Assembly (NCBI GenBank): GCA_022315425.1
Contig: JAIUPT010000022.1
Span: forward strand, 372,001 to 436,000
Direction: 5' to 3'
DNA from: Pseudevernia furfuracea
Lineage: Eukaryota > Ascomycota > Lecanoromycetes > Lecanorales > Parmeliaceae
Length of the DNA: 64,000 nucleotides
In this document: one piece after another, positions 24,539-35,358 of the stretch
How positions within the stretch are numbered: position 1 is the first letter of the stretch
Layout of the letters: each line of letters starts with the position of its first letter
Position numbers and translations under genes: made by a program
Notes under the pieces: model-generated
Seen by the model: the letters and a program-made list of their open reading frames with translations, nothing else
Database searches by the model: none
Told to the model about the DNA's origin: nothing

Positions 24539-25432
24539 GATGTAGATGAAAGGATGGTAGCAGAGATTTGGGAGCGTATCGTTGTAGTTTTAGGCGAAAG
24601 TGTTAGGCGAAAGAGTGTCCACTGGGCTGGAGAGAAAGCTGTCCAGAGCAGAAAAGGTCCAAAAGTTCGCAGGGAAGACGAGACATTCGGCAAGCATCTT
24701 TTTATACTACCTTACACGGTGATGTGTTCGGCGATAGGCTAAAATCCGCGCCTCATCGGCATCGGAGTTTACAGTAGGAGTTTCAATCACAATGTGCTGA
24801 TGAGTGATGAGACGAAAAGAATCACATGAATGCGCATCTGAAGGAGAGACTAGTCGTAAAATAAACAAATATTCAACATCAGACCAATGCCAATGCCAAT
24901 GCCAATTCTGCAGTAACATTTGTAGCATCCAGCAGCTTGGAATGACTTGAATCTCACGACTCGAGGAAAATTAAGGGACAGCGAGATGAGCGGCAGAGAT
25001 TCAGACATATATAAAGCGATACTTGACACTTCCCAAATCGAGAGATAGAAGGTAAAGAGGGGGGTGGGTAAAGCTCTCCTATGATTTCTAAAGTCAGCAT
25101 TTCTGGCCCCGCCTTTCCATGAGAGGATCGATGGCCATAGATCATCACCCAAAAGTAGACTTCAGCTTCTGCCTTCGACGTACCTTATGTCTGAAGCAAT
25201 AGCCTTTTGGTCCCGACGTTGCCTAAAATATCTCTTCTTCCACCTGCTCTGCCCTCTTTCAGCTTTACTGTAAGGATTTGAACTCGTTGTTGAGGGCGGG
25301 TTACCCTCAAAACACAAACCCTTCAATTGCTGCCTAAAATGTATGTATCTTGCATGTCTACCGGAAATTCTATAGCTTGGATCTCTCCGCGATCATTGCA
25401 TAAGCCTTAGGATAAGATTCTACCAAAGAATT
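24539..25432. other. Intergenic, with a small CCAATG repeat
   Basis: No gene supported. A hexamer CCAATG is repeated three times and followed by CCAATT at 24884-24907. If the FMN dehydrogenase gene uses a further 3' intron (GTGAGT around 25475), its last exon would extend into the right end of this stretch. Confidence 0.5.
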
Positions 25433-26898
25433 TTAGCGTCTCTCGTTCATCATACAGTGGAAGAAGCACTCACCCAACGCAGACCGATCAATCTGCTCAA
25501 TATTCTGAAATCCACCCACGTTCATCAGAATGTCGAAGTCGGCCAGCAAACTCTTCATGACATGTCTCACTCCCGCCTCCCCCATGATACTCAACCCCCA
25601 GACCCAAAGCCTCCCCACCCAAACGAACTTTGCTCCCAGAGCAAGAGCCTTCAGTACGTCAGATCCACCCCTGATACCGCTGTCGTACATGATATATGTC
25701 TTGTCACCAACCGCCGCAACTATGTTTTCAAGCGCATCCAGGCTGGCGATTGCGCCATCGACCTGTCTTCCAGCATGGTTGCTCACGACAATCCCATCAC
25801 AGCCCACCTCCACGGCTTTCTTCGCATCTTCGACGCTCTGAATACCCTTCAAGCAAAAGGGTCGACCGCCACTAATCTTCTTCCATGTTTCGATCAGCCA
25901 TGGGATCTTCTCCCAGCTCCATGCGCGTCCATGCCAGACATTGTCAATCCACATGGCGCCGGCTTCGTTAGGCTGCTTCACAGGGTCAATGCCTGCCTCC
26001 TTGAGTCTCTTCTGGAATACTGGGTCGCTGAGTCCAAGGTCCGCACCAATACCATGGTAGAAAGCATAGTTGCCCGTAGCCACATCGTCATGTCGCCAAC
26101 CCAGCTGCCATGTATCCGTAGTAAGTATGCAGACATCGAAGCCAGAATTGAAGGCTCGCGTAAGGAGGGAGACGGTCAACTCGTCGTCGTGTGGCATGTA
26201 TAGCTGGTAGAAGCGAGGACCTTGGCCATTTGCTTCGGCGACTTTTTCAATGGGAGTGCTGCCGGCTGTGCTGAGCGCGTATGGGAGGTTGAGCTCTTTG
26301 GCCACCTTGGCTACTGGAAGCTCGCCAAGGGGATTGTAGATAACGTTTATGCCGATAGGAGCGAAGCCGATGGGTGCACTCACTGAGGACATGTAAGACA
26401 AGAGCTTGCTTGAAGATTGTGAGACTTTTTACCTTTGTGGCCGAAAATGGTGGTGGTGGTGTCTCGTAGGTTCGTATCAACCAGTTGCCTGGGAATGATT
26501 CGATGACGGAAGAAAGCTTGACCTAGGGGCTGTTAGATCGTGGACGCGGAGGCATGGTCAATGAACCTACGATTAGCAAGGTGGGTATAGGATTGACCGG
26601 CATTGGAAGAAGCGTAGTACCTGTTCAGAGAGGTCAGTTGGGCTACAAGACAACAACAGAAATCCAATGCATACCATCCGCCTTCTGTGAGCTTCGCTTT
26701 TGCCAATTCCTCTAGCTTGCCAGGTTCTGTATAAGAATGTCAATTGCGGCTCGGTAAACTGCTGGAGGAAGGGGAAGCCTGACCGGTATTGAAGGGAGGT
26801 ACCTCTCCAGTATTAGTCTTCCAGAAGTTCTCCCTCTGGTACAGTGCATATTGAGGTGTGCTTCTCTTGTCAATGTTAGGGTTGTTTGGATCAGACAT
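25433..26898 (-). CDS. FMN-dependent alpha-hydroxy acid dehydrogenase (lactate 2-monooxygenase-like)
   Basis: Oxidises an L-alpha-hydroxy acid with FMN; the closest family pattern is the fungal lactate 2-monooxygenase / FMN-dependent dehydrogenase group, and the substrate is not proven. Five exons: 26784-26898, 26675-26726, 26571-26620, 26433-26522, 25433-26382 (introns 48-57 bp), 380 residues. Splicing restores GEVPPFNTEPGKLEELAKAKL, GGWYYASSNAGQSYTHLANRQAFFRHRIIPRQLVD and FGHKVSAPIGFAPIG. FMN and catalytic landmarks: APIGFAPIG, CLKGIQ (Lys), SNHAGRQVDG (His/Arg active-site pair; many relatives have NHGGRQ), DSGIRGGSDVLKALALGA and GRLWVWGLS. The last 15 residues after IDRSALG are unlike the family; a GTGAGT donor inside that codon run suggests one more intron and a different C-terminus. 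Confidence 0.9.
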
Positions 26899-27789
26899 AA
26901 TTGTTGATGGCGATGACTGAAGAGATTGAGGTTGAATGTCTAGGGAGGTTGAAGGTGGAGATGAGGGGTAAAGAGAAAGAGAAAGGATAGGAGTAGACAC
27001 TTGAACACCGGATGAACACCGGAAGATCTCCAAAGAGATGAAAGGAGAGCATGGCAGGCACGCCGATGCTTGTTGCTGTCATGACGTTCACAGGGAGGTA
27101 GATAGATAGGTTAGTATCTCGGAGATCGGATCGTGGAAGCTTGCCTCGCCCGCTAAGTAATACCTATAATACCCGTAATCCTAAGTCTTGATCATGTTCA
27201 TTCAGACAAGTGGCTTGAAGTATACTGTAGAAACGCCATGGCTCGGAATAAGATTTCATCTCGTATTCAGCTTCTTCATTGACGATGTCACCCTTCGGAC
27301 CCTCGCCAATCATGTCATCGAGTACGCCAATCTGCACCTCGATACTAGGCAGTGAACCCCTTTGCCCAGCCATGATATTCGACGACTGTGAAAGAGTTTA
27401 GGACATAAATTCGAGGTATACATTTGGACGGGCCTATATTGAAAGACCGCTGCGAAAAAGGTCTAGAATATCGATCCTCTTGTTGAGGCCACTCATGCAG
27501 CTATGATTAAACCCATAAGCCTACGAGTAGTGAGATGGCAGCAAATAGATCAGTTACTTTCACGTCTCGCAGTCAAGGTGTCCAGGGGATCAGACTTGAG
27601 GAAAACATGTTGATGAAGTGGAGTCATTGATATCATTTGAGACAGGAGTTTGAATCACATGGCTGTAGAATTAAGAGGCCCTGATAAGCTCTCAAACGGC
27701 ATAAAGATGTAACGCCAAGGATTTATATCTATTCGCTATTGCGGTATTTGGTACTGCTTGGGTATTTACACCACCCTTAGCCTTTCATC
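26899..27789. other. Intergenic / gene-poor stretch
   Basis: Holds the upstream region of the FMN dehydrogenase. One 69-codon open frame on the minus strand (27164-27373, beginning MAGQRGSLPSIEVQIGVLDD) has protein-like composition but no recognised family and no confident splice partner; I do not call it a gene. Confidence 0.4.
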
Positions 27790-28633
27790 CTAATTTGAAC
27801 CTTCATCCTCGACTTCGTTATTGCCGTACTTCGAGACAAGCTTCTCCATGCAGTCCAACGCATCCTCTATATCCGCCGGAGAACAACGCGTAGTGATTTA
27901 GCCACTGATATCTGAAATCAACATCAGCTCGATGTTTTTGTCGACGAACAAGAATTCTGACTGAGCATTTCTCACAATTCATATAATGCTAGACGATTAT
28001 CATACTCATTTTTTGGTTGCGTCTTTGGGATCAGCCGATGATACTCGTTGAAGAATCCAGCAGAGAAGCCTCCGAACATTCTCATCATCCTTAGTTCGTA
28101 TTCTGAGTGCGCGAAGCAGGAGCCGGCATCGAATATGACTTCTTCCACGCCGCCTTTGCCTCCGACTCTTCCTCGAGCCTTGTTACCAGACCACAGATCT
28201 CCGTGGACAAGCGCAGGTTGAGCTCCCTGCCTCCCCCCCCCCAATGTCCATTTCCCAGAAGCCGTGGGACGACCTCCTTAACTACCCGATCAAGCAAGGA
28301 GGTCAGATCTGTGTCGCTTCCATGGTTTTTTTCGACAAGGCTACACACAGCGCGAAGACGGTTCTCGGCAAAGAATTTGGGCCAAGAACGACTCCACGCA
28401 TTATTTTGAGGTGTGCGACCAACGGAGGTCATGACGGGAAAGCCAAAGACCGGTCGGGAAAATCCTTTCGGAATTGGCACTGGGGAGCTGTGCAATTTTG
28501 CAAGCTTTTGAGCAAGAGATAGACCATGACTTTGACTACCATCACTGACAGCCTCCGTGTCGATGAACCCGGTGAGGAGGAAGTAGCCGGGAGAATCCGA
28601 GTAACCCATGCGCAGATGATCCAGCCGGAGCTC
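27790..28633 (-). pseudogene. Fructosamine-3-kinase-like (APH fold) relic, truncated and frameshifted
   Basis: Family landmarks run in order on the minus strand: SPGYFLLTGFIDTE, LAQKLAKLHS, FGFPVMTSVGRTPQNN, then the catalytic PALVHGDLWSGNK and the metal-binding IFDAGSCFAHSEYELRMMRMFGG, then YELYQWLNHYALF and DALDCMEKLVSKYGNN to a stop at 27790-27792. They lie in different frames. The first shift is in a run of ten C on the + strand (28233-28242) between RLLGNGHW and QPALVHGD; a second is near the GGYR of the C-terminal part, about 60 codons further on; an intron (GTGAGA...TTTCAG) explains the break in between. The N-terminal ATP-binding lobe is absent: upstream DNA is a piece of a NACHT gene. 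In the family, the intact enzymes phosphorylate sugar amines on glycated proteins; this copy is very probably dead. Confidence 0.85.
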
Positions 28634-28870
28634 CTAGAAAATTTCTCAATCAACGCAATGGCCGACATTGTTTTGCCTTTCCCGGGATCGCCATGTAGCT
28701 ATAACACGAGTGATTGGTCGTCCCGCAGCCATTTCATATCAGTAGCATCCTCCATGATCCAGGAGAGGTGTCTATGGTGTCTAATAGCCTGCCTTTCATG
28801 CCATCGGTAAGGTTCGTGGTAAACAAAGCCCGGACGCTCGTACAATGTCGTTTATCGAGATCGCTTTGAG
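28634..28870 (-). pseudogene. NACHT-NTPase (STAND/NLR-like) gene fragment
   Basis: Minus-strand frames contain ALFTTNLTDGMKGRLL followed, in another frame, by SWIMEDATDMKWLRDDQSLVL, a stop codon, then LHGDPGKGKTMSAIALIEKF. The last is a Walker A P-loop in the context typical of fungal NACHT proteins, and the preceding block is the conserved lead-in to that domain. At least one frameshift and one stop interrupt it, and the rest of the NACHT domain (Walker B onward) is missing because the sequence switches to kinase-like coding at about 28633. In fungi such genes serve in nonself recognition and heterokaryon incompatibility. The upstream limit is approximate. Confidence 0.75.
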
Positions 28871-29400
28871 GTTGGTTCGTCATATGCGAAGCCGATCTGG
28901 CATAACGACGACCGAAGTCGCTGGAGCTTGGCATGATCGGTAGAGCTATGGAGCTTGGAGAAAATGTAGTATCAGCCCCAACCATCCCAACATAACAATA
29001 AAAGGGGCGGGCCGAATCATTCCTACCGTCTCTGAAACCAGCGTGGGGCGGATGACGCATCGGAGCGAAATGAATTTCTAAAGCCAAAGAGCTAGACCAT
29101 GTCTAGAACAAGTTTACGAGGAGCGAGATCAGCATCGCAAGGTTCATCAATAGAGTATAATGCCTTTCAAAAGAGAGCCATGCTGTTATCTTCCATAGAA
29201 CAAGAGGCTTGATGTGTACTGTGGACCACTTGAAGCCATGCGACCAAAGCCTAACACCAAAGCCCAACACCTAAAGCACCATCGCTGCATTTACAACCCT
29301 GAAACATTCCAAGCCGGAGAACACAGACCGAAGACTCTAGGATTTCTTTGTGCATCACATCCTTGCCTTCAATACACATGGGGTACCCGAATCGTCTCCA
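28871..29400. other. Stretch beyond the NACHT relic, no clear gene
   Basis: A minus-strand frame continues open to about 29087 but has no recognisable domain; it may be more decayed NACHT leader sequence. Nothing else is supported. Confidence 0.4.
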
Positions 29401-32244
29401 TCATTCATTGGAGTCCTCGGTAGCTCTTTTGGCAACCTCATCGTACCATTTGCCATGAGCCTCCCGATCCACATCTGCCACTCTGCCCAGCTCTTGTACT
29501 ATGTCGCCAATCCTTGCCACAGACTCTGGCATCCCGCTCGATCCTAGAACCTCACTGGCAGTAGTGCTGGTGCGAATGCGTTCTTCCGCACTCGAGGCCG
29601 CAAGTCGAGCGAGTACATGGGCGTGCATTTTCTTTAAAAGCACTTTCATGACAGGGTGACTTACTTGTCCTGCTCGAGTATCTGTAAGCAGGCGCATTAT
29701 TGTGCCGGTGAGTTGCTGTTTAGTAGTCGGTGGGAGGGCGTAGCGAGACTCAACGATAGAGACGAATGCCGCCGGCGATGATGAAAATGGCAAATCCCAC
29801 ATTCGCTGGCTCTCAAGTTTCCAGAGGGACCGTACGTCGCGTCTGAGGAGGTTCTTTGCGGTGAGAAGGATCGATGATACTGTGATCAGGCGGAGAGTAT
29901 CTGAGCGAATGCGTGCAAGACGCTGACTGTCAAGCTCAAGGGTTTCTGGAATTTCTGCATCTTGGAGGTTCGTGGTTGTGATGGCGAGATCAACGAGTCC
30001 GTGCATGTATATCCTATCAGCTGTAATTATGGCTGCTGGGCTTGGAATGCCCTCTACTGCACGCCTTGATGGCTCTTCTCTTGTCTTAGCCACCGCGGCT
30101 TTCCACCATCTCAGAGTCTTCACAGGAAATTGATTTTCCAGTCTTGCTACGAAACACTTTCTCTCATAGTCAACAGATCCTTCGATCAGCGTTGGTCCAT
30201 ATCCCTGCAGCATAAAGTTCATGTGATCGAGCAAGAGTAAGTCGATGACATAATAGAGTCTAGCCAGCTGCTTAATAGGATCCTGGCTTGGGTTTTCTGC
30301 AAGGTCCTTCACATCGGAGTCTCGAACAGGTGCACACAATTTTGGTAGGATGCTGTTCATGAAGGAGAAGAATTTATCGTACGAAAAAGCCCCGTTCTTG
30401 ACTTGATTCGCAATCATTGTAGGGTCAAGGGTTTCGGAGATTAACACATGAAGTGAGTTGCCCGGTGTCAGCAAACGTAGCAATTTCTCACATATCACCT
30501 TCGCTATGGTAGGTACCCAAATTTCTCCCTCTGCGGCATCGAGGCCTTGTTGCATACTTCTCGACACATCATCGATAAGACTATCTCGCAGGTCAATACG
30601 CGGCTGTAGGTCGACTTTGAACTTTTTGTTGATCGCGAGCTCATGCAGTATATGTCTGTTGTCAGGCAACAGCGTCGAAGACTCGAGTTTCTGTTTCGCA
30701 GGAGCGTTTCGTTCTGCAGCCCTGAACGGGGATTTCACCGGACTCAGAGCGGGTACTGCTGGCATAACTGACGTGCTCGAGACACTGACTTGGTCGATTG
30801 GCGCGGCTCTTGGCTTGTTGTCAGGAGCAGGGCTCTTTGTTGATCTTGTCTTTCTGCTTGCTCGAATTGCCTGCTTGATCATCTTCATTGCGTTTTCTGG
30901 ACCCACAAGTCTTTTGAGCCGAACAAGCACCAAAGTCTGGTTCTGCTGGATGCCTTCTTTGTAATCTGCGGCTACCTCGCCGTCCTTGTCGTCTTTGACT
31001 GTTTGCCATATAGCATCAAGCTCAACGAATTGAGCAAGCATATTCGACACCAGATATGACGAGTCATGTGTTTTCCAAGCAGCGAAGGCTGCTTGAAAAG
31101 AGGCGTACGCTTCCGAGAGCTCTGCTAGCTGAGCTGATAGGACCGAATGGCTCGGACCAGAGGAGTCGTCGATGATACGATCGAAGTGATGGAGAAGTTC
31201 TTTCGCTTTGTTCATAAGATCCTGTTCTTGCTCACCTTCCTTGCTCAGCACTTGAGCTGGATGGCCCAGGATCAGAAAAGTGCTCAAAAGAGTTCGAACA
31301 GCCGCCTTCTCGGCTGCATCATCATCTCCCAAATCCTTAAGTCCACAAAGCTTCAGCATTTTCGTCGTGCACGAGAGCACAGTTTCCTGACTTAAGAGCA
31401 CTCCGACATCTTCAAAACTTGTTTTCTGAACCGCATCAACAGTCAAACCAAGTCGCAGAAATTCTTGTATCGTGAGTTTACGCTGCCTATTTTGCCAGGC
31501 GTGCTGTATGATCCGTGCCGCTTGGTCATGGTTCTTTGGTTTCCATACGTATGCAATGACCTTCTTCTCCTCCACAGACGGCGAATTAATCGTCCTTGCG
31601 CGCCGCTGACTTTGTTGTAGGAGCGCTTTTCTCTTTTCAGCTTCCGCATGCCTTTCTTCCATATCCTCCTTGAGCTTAAGATGTTCAGCAGCCCTTTTCT
31701 CTCTCTGTTCTTCGGCCACTCGTTTCGATCGCTTGACTTCCTCGGCGCAATTGGCCTTGACCTGCGCAAGGTACCGTTCTCTTGCTTGTTGCGCGGCGAT
31801 GGCGCGCTCTTCGCTATTCGCGGTGATGCGTGGAGCTGCTTTGTTCATAGCTGCTCGTAGCCTGACCTTCTCAGCATGTGCATTTCTGTCTGCTGCTTTG
31901 GCTTTACGGCTCTCTATGATAGATGCACGTCGAAGATGTTGGGCGATATGAGTACTCTGAGGGCCACCGTGAGCGGATCGGGTGGATCGACTTGAGTGGT
32001 GAGAGGACATGGAGTTCAGACGAGATGATGTTGCTGATGATTTTCGGCGGATCGAGGTAGATTTGTAGATTCGAGATGCTATGCGGGGAGGCGGGCTATA
32101 AATGCCAGTTGCCTCACCGTCAGAAGACATGATAGAATCCTGTACTTCTTCTGATATTGTGGGGTGAGTCGAATCCGGGTCTTCGCCTCCCAAATCCGAC
32201 GAGTACGAGGTGTCGCACATGATGACGATTCTTTGCGATTCCAT
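29401..32244 (-). CDS. TCP11/Sok1-like protein with IQ motif
   Basis: Single exon, 947 residues. The N-terminal ~110 residues are Ser-rich and disordered; residues ~110-220 are a highly charged coiled coil (repeats of ERAIAAQQARERYLAQVK type). An IQ calmodulin-binding motif, ARIIQHAWQNRQRK, lies near residue 245. The C-terminal part (~540-940) matches the T-complex protein 11 family, with KVDLQPRIDLRDSLIDDV, PGNSLHVLISETLDPTMI and the LYYVIDLLLLDHMNFMLQGY block. Yeast Sok1 of this family acts as a suppressor in cAMP-dependent protein kinase signalling; the same role here is inference. ATGs at 32244 and 32220 are both possible starts. Confidence 0.88.
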   Translation of the reverse strand: MESQRIVIMCDTSYSSDLGGEDPDSTHPTISEEVQDSIMSSDGEATGIYSPPPRIASRIYKSTSIRRKSSATSSRLNSMSSHHSSRSTRSAHGGPQSTHIAQHLRRASIIESRKAKAADRNAHAEKVRLRAAMNKAAPRITANSEERAIAAQQARERYLAQVKANCAEEVKRSKRVAEEQREKRAAEHLKLKEDMEERHAEAEKRKALLQQSQRRARTINSPSVEEKKVIAYVWKPKNHDQAARIIQHAWQNRQRKLTIQEFLRLGLTVDAVQKTSFEDVGVLLSQETVLSCTTKMLKLCGLKDLGDDDAAEKAAVRTLLSTFLILGHPAQVLSKEGEQEQDLMNKAKELLHHFDRIIDDSSGPSHSVLSAQLAELSEAYASFQAAFAAWKTHDSSYLVSNMLAQFVELDAIWQTVKDDKDGEVAADYKEGIQQNQTLVLVRLKRLVGPENAMKMIKQAIRASRKTRSTKSPAPDNKPRAAPIDQVSVSSTSVMPAVPALSPVKSPFRAAERNAPAKQKLESSTLLPDNRHILHELAINKKFKVDLQPRIDLRDSLIDDVSRSMQQGLDAAEGEIWVPTIAKVICEKLLRLLTPGNSLHVLISETLDPTMIANQVKNGAFSYDKFFSFMNSILPKLCAPVRDSDVKDLAENPSQDPIKQLARLYYVIDLLLLDHMNFMLQGYGPTLIEGSVDYERKCFVARLENQFPVKTLRWWKAAVAKTREEPSRRAVEGIPSPAAIITADRIYMHGLVDLAITTTNLQDAEIPETLELDSQRLARIRSDTLRLITVSSILLTAKNLLRRDVRSLWKLESQRMWDLPFSSSPAAFVSIVESRYALPPTTKQQLTGTIMRLLTDTRAGQVSHPVMKVLLKKMHAHVLARLAASSAEERIRTSTTASEVLGSSGMPESVARIGDIVQELGRVADVDREAHGKWYDEVAKRATEDSNE

Positions 32245-33030
32245 CCGAAGGCAAAGCGCAACCGCAAATAGGGCGATGTAGTATAAGATGGTGAGGGCAG
32301 TTTGCCCGGTTTATCGCGTTGCTGAGCTCTTGGTGAGGAAGAAAGCAGGCGTTAGCCGTTTGCAGCATGCACGAGACCTGAATAACAACGAGTGACAAAG
32401 TGAAGCGCAAAAACGAGAATTAGTCCAGCGAAAGGATTACAAGATCCCAAGTCGATACGATCGTGAATCGCTATGCACAAACAGATAAGAAGTCATCGAC
32501 GCCGATAGATGCATACAAGAATGGAGGAGGCTGGTAGTAGCATGTTCCAAAAGTGACAAAGCCGGAAGGTCGGCGCTTAGATTCGCCGATATCACTTGGC
32601 AACCTCCCTTCCTTGATCCTCCTAGTGCCTCGTCTCAACTTCAATGAAGAAATCGTCTTTCCGAGGTCTTGCTACATGGACTAGTGGGCTCTACGATGGC
32701 TAGAATAAGAGGACAGTTTCATAGCGTTTTCCGGGAGACCGAGGTAAAAGAGTAATGCATTTCAATATGTCCGATGTGAACGATTCAGACTTTCCAGAGA
32801 CTCCACGTCTCGCAATAGACTGAATGAACGGTAATCATCTTAAGATGTAGACTCGGGCGGGGTCATGTGTAATGAGAACATGATCAATGTGAATGTTTTG
32901 CATGCCTGTCTTTCCAGATGCTAAAGGGATGACAAGATTGTAAATACAAGAAGGGAATCCAACAAAGTGTGGATTCAGATGCTTTCTAAAAGAATTCGAA
33001 GGGTGGATTACCAGATCCACGCGTTACGCT
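32245..33030. other. Intergenic, TCP11-like promoter side and wall-protein 3' side
   Basis: No coding feature supported. Both flanking genes are on the minus strand, so this contains the upstream region of the TCP11-like gene and the 3' end of the wall-protein gene. Confidence 0.5.
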
Positions 33031-34261
33031 TCAATTGTAAGCTTGCATAACGGCCGTAGCCATGACGGCCGGCCAAACAGAGCTGCTTGATGAGGGTACG
33101 GTACCAGGGGATGACGCGACACCCGAAGACAGTACGATTCCTGAGGAGGGGTTGAGGGTGAAGCTAGCCGAGCGCTTCGTCAGGAAGCCAGTGGACGCTC
33201 CGGTTCCAGTGGGCTGAGTACCGTTGTTCATGCCGTAGGGGGCACCGGATGAGACCAGGGCGGAGGAGACTGGGGGTCCAACAACTGCAGAAAAGGGGGA
33301 TGAACCGGAGGAAGGAGTAGAAGTAGCAGTCTTAGACGTGTCAGCAATCAGAGGCTTGTGGACGTTGCAGTTAACTTACCACAGTGACGGTCTGCTCAGG
33401 TCCAGTGACGGTGACAGTGACAGGAGCGGCACAGGCTGAACCAGTGACGCCTCCCTCGCCAAGGTTACCATACCCGCTACCAGCAGTAGACGCAACAGTG
33501 ACGTACATGGTGGGATGTATTGTTTTGCGGACCGTTTGGTAACCTCCGGGAGGGCCACTCGCGCCATTCTCACCGCCCTCGCCAAGCTGACCTGCGGACG
33601 TATAGACAGTCTGGAAAATCTAATGTTAGTCGCATTGATTGATACTGAATTGAAATGGATTGTTATTACGTTGTAATTGGTTTGGTAAGATGTATGGTGG
33701 ATGGTGGTGACTACGGTAGTGGTCGAAGAACCTGAGCCGATAACGTAGGTCAAGGTTGTGTCTCCAGATTGAGTGGGAGTAGGAAAGCCAGTGGTCGTGT
33801 AGGTGGACGTGCAGGGACAGTCAGAAATGGTGAGAGTCGTTTCCTAAAACCGTCAGTAAGGGCAGGCAATTACGGGGTCCTCTGGTATGTACTTCGGTAA
33901 CAATGTAGGTCTTGCCGTTCTGCGTGAGGCTGGTGGGCCCAGGGCAGTAGGTGATCAATTTGGTGACGATTGAAGTGGTCGTATAGGTGGGCACTGGGCC
34001 GCCGGTGGTGAGGAGACCAGGAGACGCGCCGGTGCTGAGAGAAGAATAGCCGCCGGTACCAGTAGGGTACGGAACAACACCGCTGCTAACTCCTGCCTCT
34101 CTAGGGTAACCGGCAGAGCCAGAAGGCTTGTGGTCATAATCAGGGAATGGGTGTTGTGTGAGTGTCCCATTCTTGTGGCTATGAGTATGGTGTTGCCCAT
34201 GCCCAGCTTGAGTGACAACGGCCAAGGCCGCCATGCACACAACGGAAAGCTTGCTGAACAT
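33031..34261 (-). CDS. Secreted Ser/Thr-rich cell-wall protein, probably GPI-anchored
   Basis: Four exons (33893-34261, 33670-33843, 33380-33610, 33031-33330; introns 49-59 bp) give 357 residues. A signal peptide is evident (MFSKLSVVCMAALAVVTQAG), followed by a His-rich stretch (GHGQHHTHSHKNG). The body is Ser/Thr/Gly-rich with the ascomycete wall-protein pattern SIVTKLITYCPGPT...TYIVTEETTLTISDCPCTSTY, restored by splicing of intron 1. A Gly-rich repeat follows (SAGQLGEGGENG and GYGNLGEGGVTG). The C-terminus has a Ser run (PSSSSSVWPAVMATAVMQAYN) with a short hydrophobic tail, compatible with GPI addition but weaker than usual. No enzymatic domain is seen, so a structural or adhesive surface role is inferred. 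Confidence 0.82.
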
Positions 34262-35358
34262 GCCGGGTAAAACACTGGTGGGTGTCCTCGAGAAGATGTA
34301 TATGGAAAGGTGTCGGCCAACTGCGATGGACTTGGCGATCTAGATTGTGATCCTTCGACTGCAATAGTTTCTTGAGAGGGTATCTGAAGAATTTGTGGGC
34401 TGAATACTTTGTATTTTGATCCAAATCGTAAGGGCTGAAAGAGCGTGGTGCGAAATCAATTCGCAAAAATGAGTGACTGGAAATTGTAAAAGAGTGACGA
34501 CGAAGCCAAAGGACAGCAAAGGAAACGAGCGTGGCACCGTGGTGAGAAAGAGTTGGAGTCTTTGAGAAGGAGAGAGTAGCAAGAGAAAAAGAAGGGAGCT
34601 CCCAGGGGAGATAAATTAGGTTCACGGACAAGGCCTGACCCGGGATTATGTTGCACTAGAACAAAACGCAGGAACAAGTTATTGTATGTATGTCTCTCCA
34701 GGATGACTTTTGAATTCAGGGTGCCTGCATTAGCTTGATACATTTCCAACATTTTGATTGGAGGGTTGGTCAATCATAATAATAAGGTATGCAAGGCATT
34801 ATTATGATTGAACTTCCTGTCGTTATTCGTTAACATTTGACAATAACCACGCTTGGACCCCTGGAAGGTTCCACGCCATTGCGCTGGGGTCATAAGGTAC
34901 GTGATGAAATGAAGGCTCAGGCTCAGGCTCAAGCTTAGGCTCATAAATACTGTAAACTTGTGGTTGGAAGAGCGGCGTTTGATGGCCTTGCAGTCTCCAG
35001 GTCCTCCATCAAACCAATTTTGCATTCTTAGACAGCTCAAATCAGCCAAGTGTGAAGGAGTAAGATAGGTGGATATAGAGCAATCAGTCCTTGTTGAGCG
35101 GTGAGCCTCATTAGAGTATTATTGTTGCTGGCGGTTTCAGCTTTAGATTGCTCTTTTCCGCCCTCGATTGAACAAAGACAGCGGTAACGTGGAGATAGCC
35201 AGGATTTGTTGCTCCTGCCGAGAAAAAGCGATGTGTATAGCTTCTGTTCAAATCGTAGAAACAAACAATGACGCTGGCTGAAAAAGCAATTTTGGGGATC
35301 GATGACGCAGTCACTTTCTCTTCCACTCACCAAACATGTCCATTTCCATGCCTAAAGC
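34262..35358. other. Divergent intergenic region wall protein / POF1-like gene
   Basis: About 1.1 kb between two divergent starts. Contains a short GGCTCA tandem repeat at 34914-34943. No gene is supported. Confidence 0.5.

Noticed and set aside
24884..24907. CCAATG hexamer run as a CCAAT-box regulatory array
   Set aside because: Contains CCAAT words, but regular spacing and exact repetition look like slippage; no expression evidence.
27164..27373. 69-codon minus-strand frame starting MAGQRGSLPS
   Set aside because: Protein-like composition but no recognised domain, no partner exon and no homology I can name.
31443..32000. Long plus-strand frames antisense to the TCP11-like gene
   Set aside because: Shadows of the charged coiled-coil coding sequence on the minus strand.
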